From assembly GCA_039090855.1 (NCBI GenBank), contig CM077011.1:24581001-24645000 (forward strand): 64,000 nt of DNA, in the 5' to 3' direction. This DNA comes from Macrothele yani (lineage: Eukaryota > Arthropoda > Arachnida > Araneae > Macrothelidae). The number at the start of each line of letters is the position of its first letter. The stretch's first letter is position 1. The notes beneath the pieces are model-generated. The model was not told the origin of the DNA. It did no database searches and worked only from the letters and a program-made list of their open reading frames with translations. Below are positions 1 through 9,891 of the stretch, one piece after another. The position numbers and the translations under genes were made by a program.

Positions 1-109
1 CCACAGAAAACGCAAATTATCTCTTTGTCTCCTAGCGGAAAGTCTATGATTTACTTGAAAATTTTGAATTTATAGGAAAAACACTTCACATCGGAAACAC
101 TATCCAACA

Positions 110-1270
110 AAGAAGGAATTTTTCAAATCGGACTCCTAGAAATAGAGATATTGACAAAAATAAGATATATATCTACGCCCCCTGGCGTAGAAACCATGGA
201 ATATTTTAAGAAAGAAATGTTTCTAAAAGGTTTGTCGACATGAGTAGTATCGGTCCACAAACGACGTTTTTTTCAATCGAGAATTTAGAAGCTCATATTT
301 TGCTGCAAATACATCAGAACCGGAAATGAAGATTTACGCCCCCTGGTGGCCAAACCATTTTTTACAAAAATTACAAATTCTGGGCAAACGATTTCCCATC
401 AAGAGCTGTATCCGGTGCAGAAAGATTTTTTCAAATCGGATATTTAGAAGCAGAGATATAGGGAGGGGGCACAATTTATCTATGCGCCCCGTAGCAGAAA
501 GTCTATAAATTACTTGGAAATTTTGAAATTATATGAAAAATACGTCACACTGAAAACACACAATAAAGAAGGAATTTTTCAAATCGAACTCCTAGAAGTA
601 CAGTTATTGATAAAAATAGGATATATATCTACGCCCCCTGGCGGAGAAACTGTGGACTATTTTAAGAATAAATTTTCCGAAAAGGTTTATCGATGAGAGT
701 GGCATCAGTCCACAAAAGAATTTTTTTTGAATCGTTATTTTAAAAGCTCAGATTTTATGGCAAATACATTAGAATCAAAAATTAACACTTACACCCCCTG
801 CTGGCCAAAGTATTCTTTACCAAAAATTTGTAATTATATGCAAAAGATTTTCCATCCGAGGTGTATCCGCTTAAGAAAAAGTTTTCAAACCGGAGTTTTA
901 GAAGAAGAGTAATCGGGAAAAATGTAATTTATTTTACACCCCTTGTAGGAAAATCTATGCGTAATTTGAAAAAGTAACTATATCTAAAATACTCTTCGAC
1001 ATAAATGGAATCGAAAGATAAAATAATTTTTTCTATCGGATGTTTTGAAGCAAATATGTGGAATAAAACGTATTTTTGAATTCGACATCATCTGCATTTG
1101 CGCCCTCTAGCGGGGAAATTATACATCGTAAAAAAAACGAAATGAAGGATCATCGTTCGCATATTTCAAGCTTCCCGATGCAAAAAGAATTTTTCAAATC
1201 GGACTAATAGATGCAGAAATATCGTGGGTACAGACGGACTGACGGACAAACCGGTAGCATAAACACCATC
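110..1270. repeat. Tandem repeat, ~153-bp monomers with CTCF-like core
   Basis: About 7-8 diverged monomers share a TTTTTCAAATCGGA-type segment (near 118, 268, 428, 573, 723, 883, 1029 and 1190) followed by a GC-rich core at about 175, 335, 483, 630, 790, 935 and 1099. A three-monomer period of 456 bp is also visible: position 110 matches 566. The array ends with a GACGGACTGACGGACAAAC tail near 1233. No coding sense is seen. The arrangement (tandem ~150-bp monomers plus a fixed tail) resembles short non-autonomous elements with internal repeats such as the bivalve pearl type, which is a comparison and not an identification. Confidence 0.8.
335..352 (-). promoter_or_regulatory. Best CTCF-like motif in the 153-bp array
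   Basis: On the plus strand the site reads CGCCCCCTGGTGGCCA, which matches the reverse complement of the animal CTCF consensus (TGGCCACCAGGGGGCG) at every position. Weaker versions recur in the other monomers, for example at 631-645, 790-806 and 1099-1112. Binding is not shown. The match could be fortuitous in a GC-rich repeat core. Confidence 0.4.
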
Positions 1271-1342
1271 TTTTTTACAAAAGACGTGCTAATGAAAAAC
1301 CCATTCAGAAGTCTGTAAAATAATACTCCAGAGCTACAGAGT

Positions 1343-2036
1343 ATGATCCACGAACTTGCTGACAAGAGTAAAGAAATGGGATTAAAAATGAACTTTCAGA
1401 AGACAAAACTGAAGTACAATGCTTTTACAAGGAATGAAGACTTATCAACTGATAGGGAAAAGCACGAGATAACCGATATCTACATTTACCTTGGACAGCA
1501 TATATCAAGCGAGGATTACATTGACGAAGAAATTAATTGGCGTAAAAAACTTGGTTGGAGAACTTTTGGAAGAACAGCATAATTTTTAAGAGCAACGTGC
1601 CATTATGTCTTAAAAGGAAAGCGGTTAATCAATGCATCCTTTCAGTGCTTGCGTACAGAACAGAGACGTGGACCTTAACTAAAATAAGACATACAAAGAA
1701 TGCAGATAACTGAAAGAAGCATTGAGAGGTGCAAGCTTGGTGTAACCAAGAAAGATAAAAAGAGGAACTCGTGGAACAGGAAAATGACAAGAGTGGAAGA
1801 CATCATGATCAGAGTAAAATCCCTGAAACGGCAATGGGCTAGACATATTGCCAGAAGGAGGGGCCACTGATAGACAACCGAAATTTAGACTGGATTCTAA
1901 GGGACAGGAACAGACCGAGAAGACCACGTGGGAGATGGGTGGGTGGAGGAGACAGACCCAAGATAGTCTTTTGTTGAAGAAACTTTGGGAGAACTTCATC
2001 CAGCAGTGGATTGAAAATGTGTGATAATAATGATGA
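1343..2036 (+). pseudogene. RTE-type non-LTR reverse transcriptase, 3' fragment
   Basis: The 79-codon ORF from 1343 to 1582 matches the late RT region of RTE-clade retrotransposons: GLKMNFQKTKLKYN, then the YIYLGQHIS motif, then EINWRKKLGWRTFGR. Related sequence continues in broken frames (LSVLAYRTETWTL near 1640; LDWILRDRNRPRRPRGRW near 1890-1940). The copy ends in an ATAATAATGATGATGAT microsatellite, as RTE elements typically do. The endonuclease, the main RT core and the YADD motif are missing, so this is a 5'-truncated dead copy. The clade assignment rests on remembered motifs. Confidence 0.75.
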
Positions 2037-2999
2037 TGATATAGTCGAATTTATAGTTCAAAGCTGATTTGCCTGGGCTATGGCCGGATCGGGGTAATTA
2101 TGTGACGGCCGGGTCGGGTCTGGGTCCAAATGTTTTGGCCCGTTTAGAACTCTGGTAGTAACAGCTGAAATTCTTAACTCTTAACAAATGTAAGTATTTT
2201 TCTTCCATAAAATAGATTTTGCAAGAATATGGGGTAATCGTTAAATTTTTATGGAAGTCGGTACATTGCCCAACACGACGGGGCATTAAAACTGATGGGG
2301 CCGAAGTGGATTCGCCCGTTGTGTTTAAACGTGCAACTAGGTATGCCCTGTCGTGTGTTTATGATAGGATCGTCAATAAAGTACACAGTGGGTGTTGGTA
2401 ATGTTCTTTATTTATTTTGTCGGTGGTATTACATGTGTAAGTCGGAATCATCGTTGAAATCTTTATCCTCAATGCTTGTGTTATTATCTGCAGTTGCTGC
2501 TGTGTCTGTAGTCAATGTTGCTCAGCTCGATGGCATTTTGATGTTTTCTTCCGCTAATTCTACCAATATGCGAAGAAAAAGTACAATTACATCACCATCT
2601 ATTCTTATTGCTAACAATTGCAATTGTAATATTTTCAATTCACACTAGTCCATTGTGTAAACGTTAATTGCATACCAAAATCCACGTTCAATCAGCTTTA
2701 GTTCAAAAGCATTGAAAACGGAAACAACAGAATACTCGCGGCGCACAGCACAAAAATGACCATCCATTTCGGCGAGTTGTCACGAACTGCCATTGATCCG
2801 CCGGTCCCACCACTTATATTTCTTACTAAATATCATTTATGCGCTATCAAATATTACTAGCGCCGTTGCCACGACCCCGATAACCCTGGAGTTATTGCGA
2901 GTTGAAATCGGTCACACAATTATGTCGCGTCCACCGCTAATCTGTATCGTGACGTAGTTCTACGTCAAAATGATTCCGTTTTCAACAATGTTTTTTTAT
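2037..2999. other. No recognisable gene
   Basis: Only short ORFs without family motifs are present, some antisense to each other. A CGTAGTTCTACG palindrome lies near 2953. I see no RNA gene or mobile-element end that can be defended. Confidence 0.4.
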
Positions 3000-3162
3000 T
3001 TTTTTTGGTTGAAGGTATAACGACTACCATGAGCAAATCAATGGGCTATAAGCAGTCGCCCGTCCCTAATTTGGGATCACTGGTTTCAGGGAAGTACCCT
3101 TCTCGAACGATTGGTCATGAGCCAGCGCTTGGACCACTGCGCCACCGAGGTGGACAACAATG
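3000..3162 (-). repeat. tRNA-derived SINE (family A), internally deleted
   Basis: The T-rich run at 2990-3008 is the A-tail of a minus-strand SINE. The 3' domain (CGACTACCATGAGCAA to CGTCCCTAATTTGGGA) is followed by a jump to the tRNA-like head ending in GACCACTGCGCCACCGAGGTGG. The box B stretch present in full copies at 26 kb and 36 kb is deleted. Confidence 0.85.
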
Positions 3163-3339
3163 TTTCTATCGTAAACGTAGTTCCCGAGATCTGTAGGCCT
3201 TTCTCAAAAATTATGCTCGTCAAATTTTTGATGCAGTTGCCTTGAGGAGCTAGATCTGCCCTCTTATTAGACCAAATTTATCCAAATTAGGAGCATACGA
3301 CTGATAGCCCTCAAAGTTGCTCATGGTAGTCGTTAAACA

Positions 3340-3790
3340 CTAAAGCAAACATGTTAGTAAAATCATGCAATGCATTTATTAAGATACGCTCTCCAACATA
3401 CCAGAAATCATTACTCAAATTATTACTCAAATTATGAGAATAATGGCTGTAGAATAAATCTCGCTCCTATGAGCTGACCTTTGACTCCATTTCGGTGATA
3501 TCCAACAGAACCGGTTAAGTATACTTCCGGAACAACATGATAAAGTTTTGCCTCAATCGAGGCATTTTTACATAAGTTATGACGCATAAGGGCAATGTAA
3601 TGTATCCCGCTCCTATGTCTTGAGCTTTGACCCCATTTCGCCCGTTTTCAACAGGGTTCGTCCCCAGGTGGTTTCCTACCACATACTAAAATTTCATTGA
3701 AATTGAACCATTTTTACGTGAGTTATCGTGCTGACGGACGGACAGACGGACAAAGCTTGAGTATATACGGTTGGAAAGCGTAAAAAATGA
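3340..3790 (-). repeat. Short copy of the ~148-bp-monomer repeat element
   Basis: Reverse-oriented copy of the element seen at 12.9-14.2 kb. It has the same left end (TAGTAAAATCATGCAATGCATT), about 1.5 monomers containing the ACCACCTGG/CCAGGTGGTT segment, and the same right end: GACGGACGGACAGACGG, then TATATACGGTTGGAAAGCGT. Both ends carry a TTGGAAAGCGT motif in inverted orientation, which suggests a mobile unit with short terminal inverted motifs. Confidence 0.8.
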
Positions 3791-3892
3791 GATCAAATGG
3801 CATTCAGGATGTTTAAAATAATAAAGCTAAGAATTTCTTTTTCTTCGTAATTATACAGTATAACGTTATTCCTACAGAAAGTTTATAAAATA

Positions 3893-5405
3893 TACTGGTG
3901 TGCAAAAATTAAGGACGAAGAGGAGAAATTAGCATAACAGCGGAACAAGCAGGCAGAACGGACCGAAAGACCACTCAGGAGATAGACTAGGGTCTGCTAC
4001 GGTAGGACATGCGCATATATGCAGTATGACGTGCGGGGGGGTCGGAAGGGTATAAAGCACACGGGCGGTGTACGCTCAGCAATTCGGTAAAAGCTATTGC
4101 ACGGTGTACATCGGTTTGAACGACGTCGAGTTGTTGCCACCGTGTGATATGGCCAACAGGCAATCCAATAGACGACATCTGGATGACTTTACCCGATGTC
4201 GCGTCATTGGGAAATTGGAAAAAGGTCGATGTGTGACTAGTGTGGCCGAGGAGTTCGGGATCGCTCACAGCATCGTTTCACGAGCTTGGAGAGCATTTCA
4301 AACTACAGGAACAGCTGTCCGAGAGTTTAGCAGTGGTCGTCCACGAGCAACCACGGCGGCGGACGACAGGTATATTGTCCTATAGGCGAGAAGAGACAGA
4401 CGGCAGACAGCGGGAGAAATCGCAAGGCACATGCAACAGACAACTGGATGTCCGTTATCGCGTTTTACGGTGGCCAGGAGGCTGGCTGCAAAAAGGGTGG
4501 TCTATTTGCACGACGGCCAGTACGGTGTGTGCCATTAACGCCTGCTCATCGGAGACAGCAGTTTCTGTGGTGCCAGGAACACAAGAACTGGACACATCAG
4601 CAATGGGGTCGAGTTCTCTTTACGGATGAGAGCCGTTTTATTCTGACGAGCGATTCTGGACGTATACACATCTGGAGAGAGTAGGGAATACGTAATCACA
4701 CCTCTAACGTCATCGAAAGGGACCGGTTTGGAGGTGGCGGAGTTCTCGTTTGGGGAGGTATCATGCTTGGTAGCCGTACTGACCTCCACATCTTTCAAGG
4801 AGGTTCAGTCACTGGTGTCCGCTATTGTACCGAGGTTCTCCTGCCTCACGTGCGTCTGTGGGTCCTGAGTTCCTCTTCATGGACGACAACGCTACACCTT
4901 ATTGTACCGTAACTGCCGCAGAGCTGTTTGAGAGTGAAGATATTCAACGCATGGATTTGCCCACAAGGTCTGCGGACCTTAATCCAATCAAACACGTGTG
5001 GGACCTTCTGGGAGACGCTTGGCAGCACTTCACCAGCCGCCAGCAACGATTCCTCAGCTGCGATTGGCGCTACAAGAGGAATGGGCCGCGATGCCTCAAC
5101 AGCTCCTTGACAACCTCGTCCTTAGCATGGACAGACGTTGTAAATCCTGCAACGCAGTCAGGTATGATCATATCCCCTACTAAAGACTGGATTTTTCTTG
5201 GCAGCCACCTGTCACATGGACGTTTCTGTCTTCTGTCCAGTTGTACTCGAAGCTTTGGATTCCTTGTTTGGACGGTTTTGCTCACTTGTCCCATATTCTT
5301 AAGTCTTGGGGATCTTATGGTATTATTTGAGTCGATGTGGAGCAGTTCTGCACGACGTTACATTCGAAAAACCATCTCGTCCTTAATTTTTGCACGCCAG
5401 TGCAG
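3893..5405 (+). mobile_element. Tc1-like DNA transposon (TcA), decayed
   Basis: Inverted ends are visible: CTGGTGTGCAAAAATTAAGG at 3895 and its near-perfect complement CCTTAATTTTTGCACGCCAG at 5383-5402, with TA dinucleotides just outside. The length of about 1.5 kb is usual for Tc1. The element holds one transposase pseudogene in plus orientation. Confidence 0.85.
4149..5183 (+). pseudogene. Tc1-like transposase, frameshifted
   Basis: The start chosen is ATG 4149 (MANRQSNRRHLDDFTRCRVI), which opens the paired helix-turn-helix DNA-binding region; the SGRPRATT linker follows near residue 70. The frame breaks after about residue 78. Pieces then recur in shifted frames: the first catalytic block FTDESRF (~4620), a MDDNAT block (~4878), and a PTRSADLNPIKHVWDLLG block (~4960), where the family normally has PDLNPIEH, so the third acid appears as K. 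The C-terminus ends HIPY at 5180, as in the 42-kb element. The intact protein would cut and reinsert the element in the nucleus; this copy cannot. Confidence 0.85.
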
Positions 5406-6487
5406 TAATGTATTTTTTGGTTACTGAGAAATTGTAGCTGAATAAACATAAAACCATATGGGAGACCCGTTGCTTTTTCTTTAACGGTCATATATATTGA
5501 GTTTTTTAGAAAAGATAAATCTGTCACTTATTGCAATGTGACATAAAAATTCATCTGGTACCCAGGTGCTGGTCTTTTTCTTATTACTATGTTACTACAG
5601 TTGGTTGATTTGTGTCTCACGCAAAGCTACGTGTCGCCAAACCAAATTCTATCTAGAGAGCAGATGTTGATCTGATGGGAATAAGTGTAAATCCTATTAT
5701 CATACTAAAATACCAGCTGATATGATCACATTATCGTGTCAAACAGTGTTATCTGTTAGTTTGTCTTTTATAGTTTCGTGTTTTCCTCCTATGCAGCATT
5801 ATATACCTGTTGTGGAACATTCTGCATCTTCTGAATAAAGATATTTTGTATTGATTTTGAAATTTACTTCACTTGAATACACCGCAGAAAGTGTTACTAT
5901 AAATTGCTTCGTCTTCCTTTGTTATTTATTAAGGCACAACTTACAGATTGCCTCCCCATTCTTCGCACATTTTTATCATATTAGCGCATATGAAGTCAAA
6001 TGAAATAGGTCTATGAAAAATAAAACCCGAGAAAAAAAGTGATGATTTTGCTTAGAAATTAACTGCACTGATACTTTGCAGTTTTATATAAATAACTGTT
6101 CGTTTCATGATCTCCTTGACATATTTTTGACAAAATTGTTTTATTTTAAAAGTGAACTTTATGAGTGGCACGATAAGTCATGTAAATACTTGGTTGTATT
6201 TAAAACATCAATGGAGCATTTTTACCAAAAAATATTTATTTCAGAGTTCCCTTAATTTATAGCATGTAATCTTCCAGAAGTTACTTTTATTAAAAGTAAA
6301 ACATTTCAAGAGCATTGGCAGAGCATTTAAAGATTTCTGTATATGTTTCGCTATGAACTTACTCCTGCAGACACAGAAAGAGTATTCCATCCGAAAGATA
6401 TAATCTGCACATATTTCTTTTTTTCAAAGATTAGCGACAACCGTGATCACCTAAAGCTACAAAAAACGCACTCTATCTCTCTTTCTC
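5406..6487. other. No recognisable gene
   Basis: AT-rich sequence with short ORFs only. An AATAAAGATATTTTG stretch near 5834 could be a polyadenylation signal, but no matching transcript body is visible. A CT microsatellite lies at about 6472-6496. Confidence 0.4.
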
Positions 6488-6534
6488 TCTCTCTCTTTTT
6501 TACGCTTTCCAACCGTAGGTTGAAGAAGCGTATA
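6488..6534 (+). repeat. Left flank of the 148-bp repeat element split by the LINE
   Basis: TTTTTACGCTTTCCAACCGTA matches the reverse complement of the end of the copy at 3.76-3.79 kb. The continuation (GCTCCAGCTTTGTCCGTCC) is found only at 12,939, after the LINE, so the two pieces were once adjacent. Confidence 0.8.
6524..6534 (+). repeat. Target-site duplication of the LINE, left copy
   Basis: AGAAGCGTATA at 6524-6534 is repeated exactly at 12928-12938, immediately after the A-rich tail. This fixes the LINE body at 6535-12927. Confidence 0.85.
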
Positions 6535-6756
6535 ACCGATATAGTCACGTTCCTTTCGAGCTCTATGTTTGTGCCCAGTTTTTGGAAGTATATAGTGAGT
6601 GTTTGTTCCTATTTTTGTGTTCCCCTTCAAGAAGAAGATCTGTACATTCTTTTAGCTCAGCTCCCAAGTCGGTGAGTTGCATATTTTGTTTACATTCAGC
6701 GTTTTATTATTTTCGATCAAGCTGATCGATCCTTAAGTTAATCCTCGCCATTTTCA

Positions 6757-8478
6757 ATGGCAAGCACTGAGAAGGGTGATTTCCGCGCCCACATCAGTGA
6801 TGCTCATTCAACCTCCTCCTCCTCCTCACTCTCAGGAGACCAATCAGCATTTATGCACGTCAGAGACGTCATACGCATACAAGATGTGACGCGCGACTCC
6901 TCTGCAAAAGCTCAAGCTGATATCCCTGCCCAAGAGAGTGACGTCACCTTGACGCACGTCCCTGGTTCATTTGCCGAAGCTATGGATATGACCGATTGCA
7001 CGGTTGCGTTGCCTTCAACTGGCTCAACTCAGTTTACCAAGCCGCTACCAGCAATCAGCACTGTGTCGCATTCTTCCGCTGCGAACTCTACGTCTCTCAC
7101 TTACTCCAAAGTGACCTCCGGAGCGAGAGTTCCTTCCAAGTTTATTGCTCCCGTTTTTCTTGACTCTTACGTCAGTGTTGAGGGTAGTTCTGCCACCATC
7201 GATATCCCAGAGGATTCCCCAGCCGGGAAACAATTTTTCTCCACAATGGATTTCGGTGTCTGTTTTGATGCATTACCAGACACGAAACTCAAGGAATATA
7301 GTATTGCCCTAAAGAAGATGCTTCCTACAGGAGCTTATATCACTCATATGGCTCGAAAGCCACGGGCCGTATTAGTGTATTTTGCCCGTAAAGAACATGC
7401 AGACCTTGTGATGACTGCTGGCTTATCCATCAAAGATGTGCATCTTCTGGCTGAACCTGTGGCGCAGCGACCTATCCAGGTCACTTTCCACCCAGTCCCG
7501 CCTAAAGTCTCAGATGTCGCTCTATGCACTTTACTCAGCAAATTTGGCCGAGTGGTTGGACCAATAACGACCCTGTCGGCGGCGCCCAGAGATCCCGATG
7601 ACAAATCCATTGCAGGGTTTCGTCGAAGTGCCCGTGTCATATTTCCGTCGGACGATCATCTGCTTGCGTGCCCGAAGATCCTAACCGTACGGTGTGGCCA
7701 GCAACGTCGGAGAATCGACGTCATTACCTCTTTGCACTGCACGCTTTGCCATGGCGAAAACCATCTTCGTGTGCACTGCCCACATCAAGTTCCACCGACT
7801 CCGACTGGCGCTCCCACAGGTACTGTTCCTACCTCGAAGCGTACTACACCATCTACTTCAGCACAGCAGGCCTCGGAGCCAAGATATGATGAAAAAAGTT
7901 CGCTTACAGACGTTGGTCAACGCAACGCCCCCACAGCAGCTTCCTCTTTTTCACTAGAGGACTTTCCTACAATTTCCTCCTTACTCCCGCAACGTCATCG
8001 CTCCACCACTGAGTCCCTTTCAGAAGGTTTACAACCAGCTATTACCACTGGAACCTTCGAAACAGCTGATGTGGAGTCCGTTGGTCCAGAGACGCAGTGT
8101 GAGGATGAGACGACCGAGCCTCCACTGAAGCGCCGCGGCTCTGGCCGCAGCAGGCGAGTAGCGAAGAAGCAAAACTCTACTTCACCTCGTTCAACCTCCC
8201 TCTCCAGCAGTTCTCCTTGACACACCTCGCCAGCCGAAGTCTCCTTTCCCACGGTCCAAGAGTTCGCTGCATTTCTCCAGACAGCCAATATACCTCCCGT
8301 ACCACTCTCATACATTGATCTCCATACATACTTAACGAATCCGACAAGCTACGCAATAGCGCGTGCCTTAGCAGTCAAGAATCCATCGCTTCGCCAACTT
8401 GTGCCGGAGCAGATCTTCAATGTGTCGCATTTCTGCCGCCAGAATGTTCCCACCCATCCGTGGGCACAAATTTTCTAA
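6757..8478 (+). pseudogene. LINE ORF1 protein with CCHC zinc knuckle, one in-frame TGA
   Basis: The start is the first ATG after the 5' UTR (MASTEKGDFRAH). The frame is open to a TGA at 8218-8220 and then stays open for another 85 codons to TAA at 8476. That tail is plausible protein (PTVQEFAAFLQTANIPPVP), so the TGA looks like a recent CGA-to-TGA change and the full product would be about 572 residues. The N-terminal ~140 residues are Ser/Thr-rich and low in structure. Residues ~150-325 contain an RRM-like pattern (TGAYITHMARKPRAVLVYF; IQVTFHPVPPKVSDVALC). A perfect CX2CX4HX4C knuckle has C328, C331, H336 and C341. After ~430 comes a basic stretch (LKRRGSGRSRRVAKK). By analogy it binds the element RNA in a ribonucleoprotein. 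Confidence 0.85.
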
Positions 8479-8545
8479 AATCGTCTCAAGTCTTTTCCTC
8501 CAGCTCTGAAAGATCTTCAGCTAGAGGCAAGGAACCCCACAATTC

Positions 8546-9891
8546 AAGATCGTGTCACTTAATTGCAGGGGATTCGCTTCCCCCTCAGCAACTCTCTGGC
8601 ATATGAAGACCTCAACCCGTTGGGGGCTGATATTCTCCTCCTTCAAGAGACAAATTGCAAACCAACTACCGTCTATTCTCGATGGCGCCAGTGGAACTTT
8701 GTGTTTCATCACGCCTATGGACTAACATCTCATAGCGGTCTTGCCATCAGCATTATTCATACTCTCAATTCTATTATCACATCCCTCTCTGTGCGAAATA
8801 TTTGTCGAGATCTCTTACAGCATGCATCCTTTACCATTGCGTCTTCCAGATATCATTTATTCAATATCTATATTCCCAGCACTACAACACATTTATCAAT
8901 TTTCTTCACGCATCCTCGCAGAGCACTCGACCGTATCCCACCGTCAGAACATGTTCTCGTTGGTGGGGATTTTAACTGCACCCTGGATCCTCTTCTGGAT
9001 AGGTCTTCTACAAATAGAGAGCGCCGCCATGCCCTGGCGAACCTGCTCCAGACAGTTGTCACCAACAACGCTCTTCATGATGTACATCGGCATATTCATC
9101 CATGGTCAACTAATTACACTTGGCGCTCCTCTCATGCGCAAAATCCTTTCTTAGCCCGCCTTGACAGGTTTTATGCCTCCGGTACTCTACTTCCTGCCGT
9201 GACAGAATCGAGTGTGCATCCCACGGCCTCATCTGACCACTGCACCATTGCCATCATAGTCCATACTGCACCATTCAAACCCAGGATAATTCGCCCGTGG
9301 AAATTTGATGAGGCACTTCTCTCCGACCCGGCATTCTGCTTTTCGGTCCGGTCATTCCTGATGGACAGACGACCGCAGTTTCAACCTGCACTCTGCGGAT
9401 TAAATTCTTGGTTGGAGATCAAGCAACAGCTCAGTCTGCATGTCCGAAACTACTCTTTCCAACTGAAGACACTCCAGAACATGCGCCTAGACTATGTTCG
9501 TTCAATGCTATCCATGCTCAGTCTCAGTGATCCTCTCTTCTCCTCCTTTCAAGAAGAGCTTCGATCTCTTCTCACTCCTCTGGCGCAACAGGCTCTCCGC
9601 CGACTTCGTTTGCAACACCTAACGCCGGATGCTCACATCTATGAGTTCCTGATGTCGGTGGAAAACACCCGACGAGCTTCGTCCATACTTCATCATCTAC
9701 GCCTTTCTTCTGGAGAGGTATCAGATGAGCCGATTGCGCCTTGTTCCCATGTCCGTCAGTACTTTTCCATGAAGTTCAGTGAAACTCCTCAACCATCCTC
9801 TGCAGCAATGGATTCTCTCCTTTCTAATCTACCTCAGGTTCCCCCCCCCCCATCTCGCTTCTTCTCTACTCCTTTCCCCCACGCCCTCTGA
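8546..9891 (+). pseudogene. LINE ORF2, 5' part: APE-type endonuclease
   Basis: The conserved opening KIVSLNCRGFAS lies in one frame from 8546. The rest of the domain lies in the next frame, open from 8563 to 9891, so one base is missing at about 8580-8600. Visible catalytic blocks are ADILLLQET (acidic Glu), GGDFNCTLDPLLDR (Asp/Asn) and TASSDHCTI (SDH). The domain nicks target DNA to prime reverse transcription. After the endonuclease the frame runs on through a helical linker to QVPPPP, where an 11-C run (9841-9851) throws it out of frame. The reading then continues in the ORF starting before 9779. Confidence 0.9.

Noticed and set aside
1679..1999. 106-codon minus-strand ORF
   Set aside because: It is antisense to the RTE reverse transcriptase fragment.
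2953..2965. GTTCTACGTCAA near 2958 as a solo foldback end
   Set aside because: Only about 12 bases match the foldback terminus and none of its repeats follow.
7045..8315. Minus-strand ORFs under LINE ORF1 and ORF2
   Set aside because: They are shadows of the LINE coding frames and have no motif of their own.
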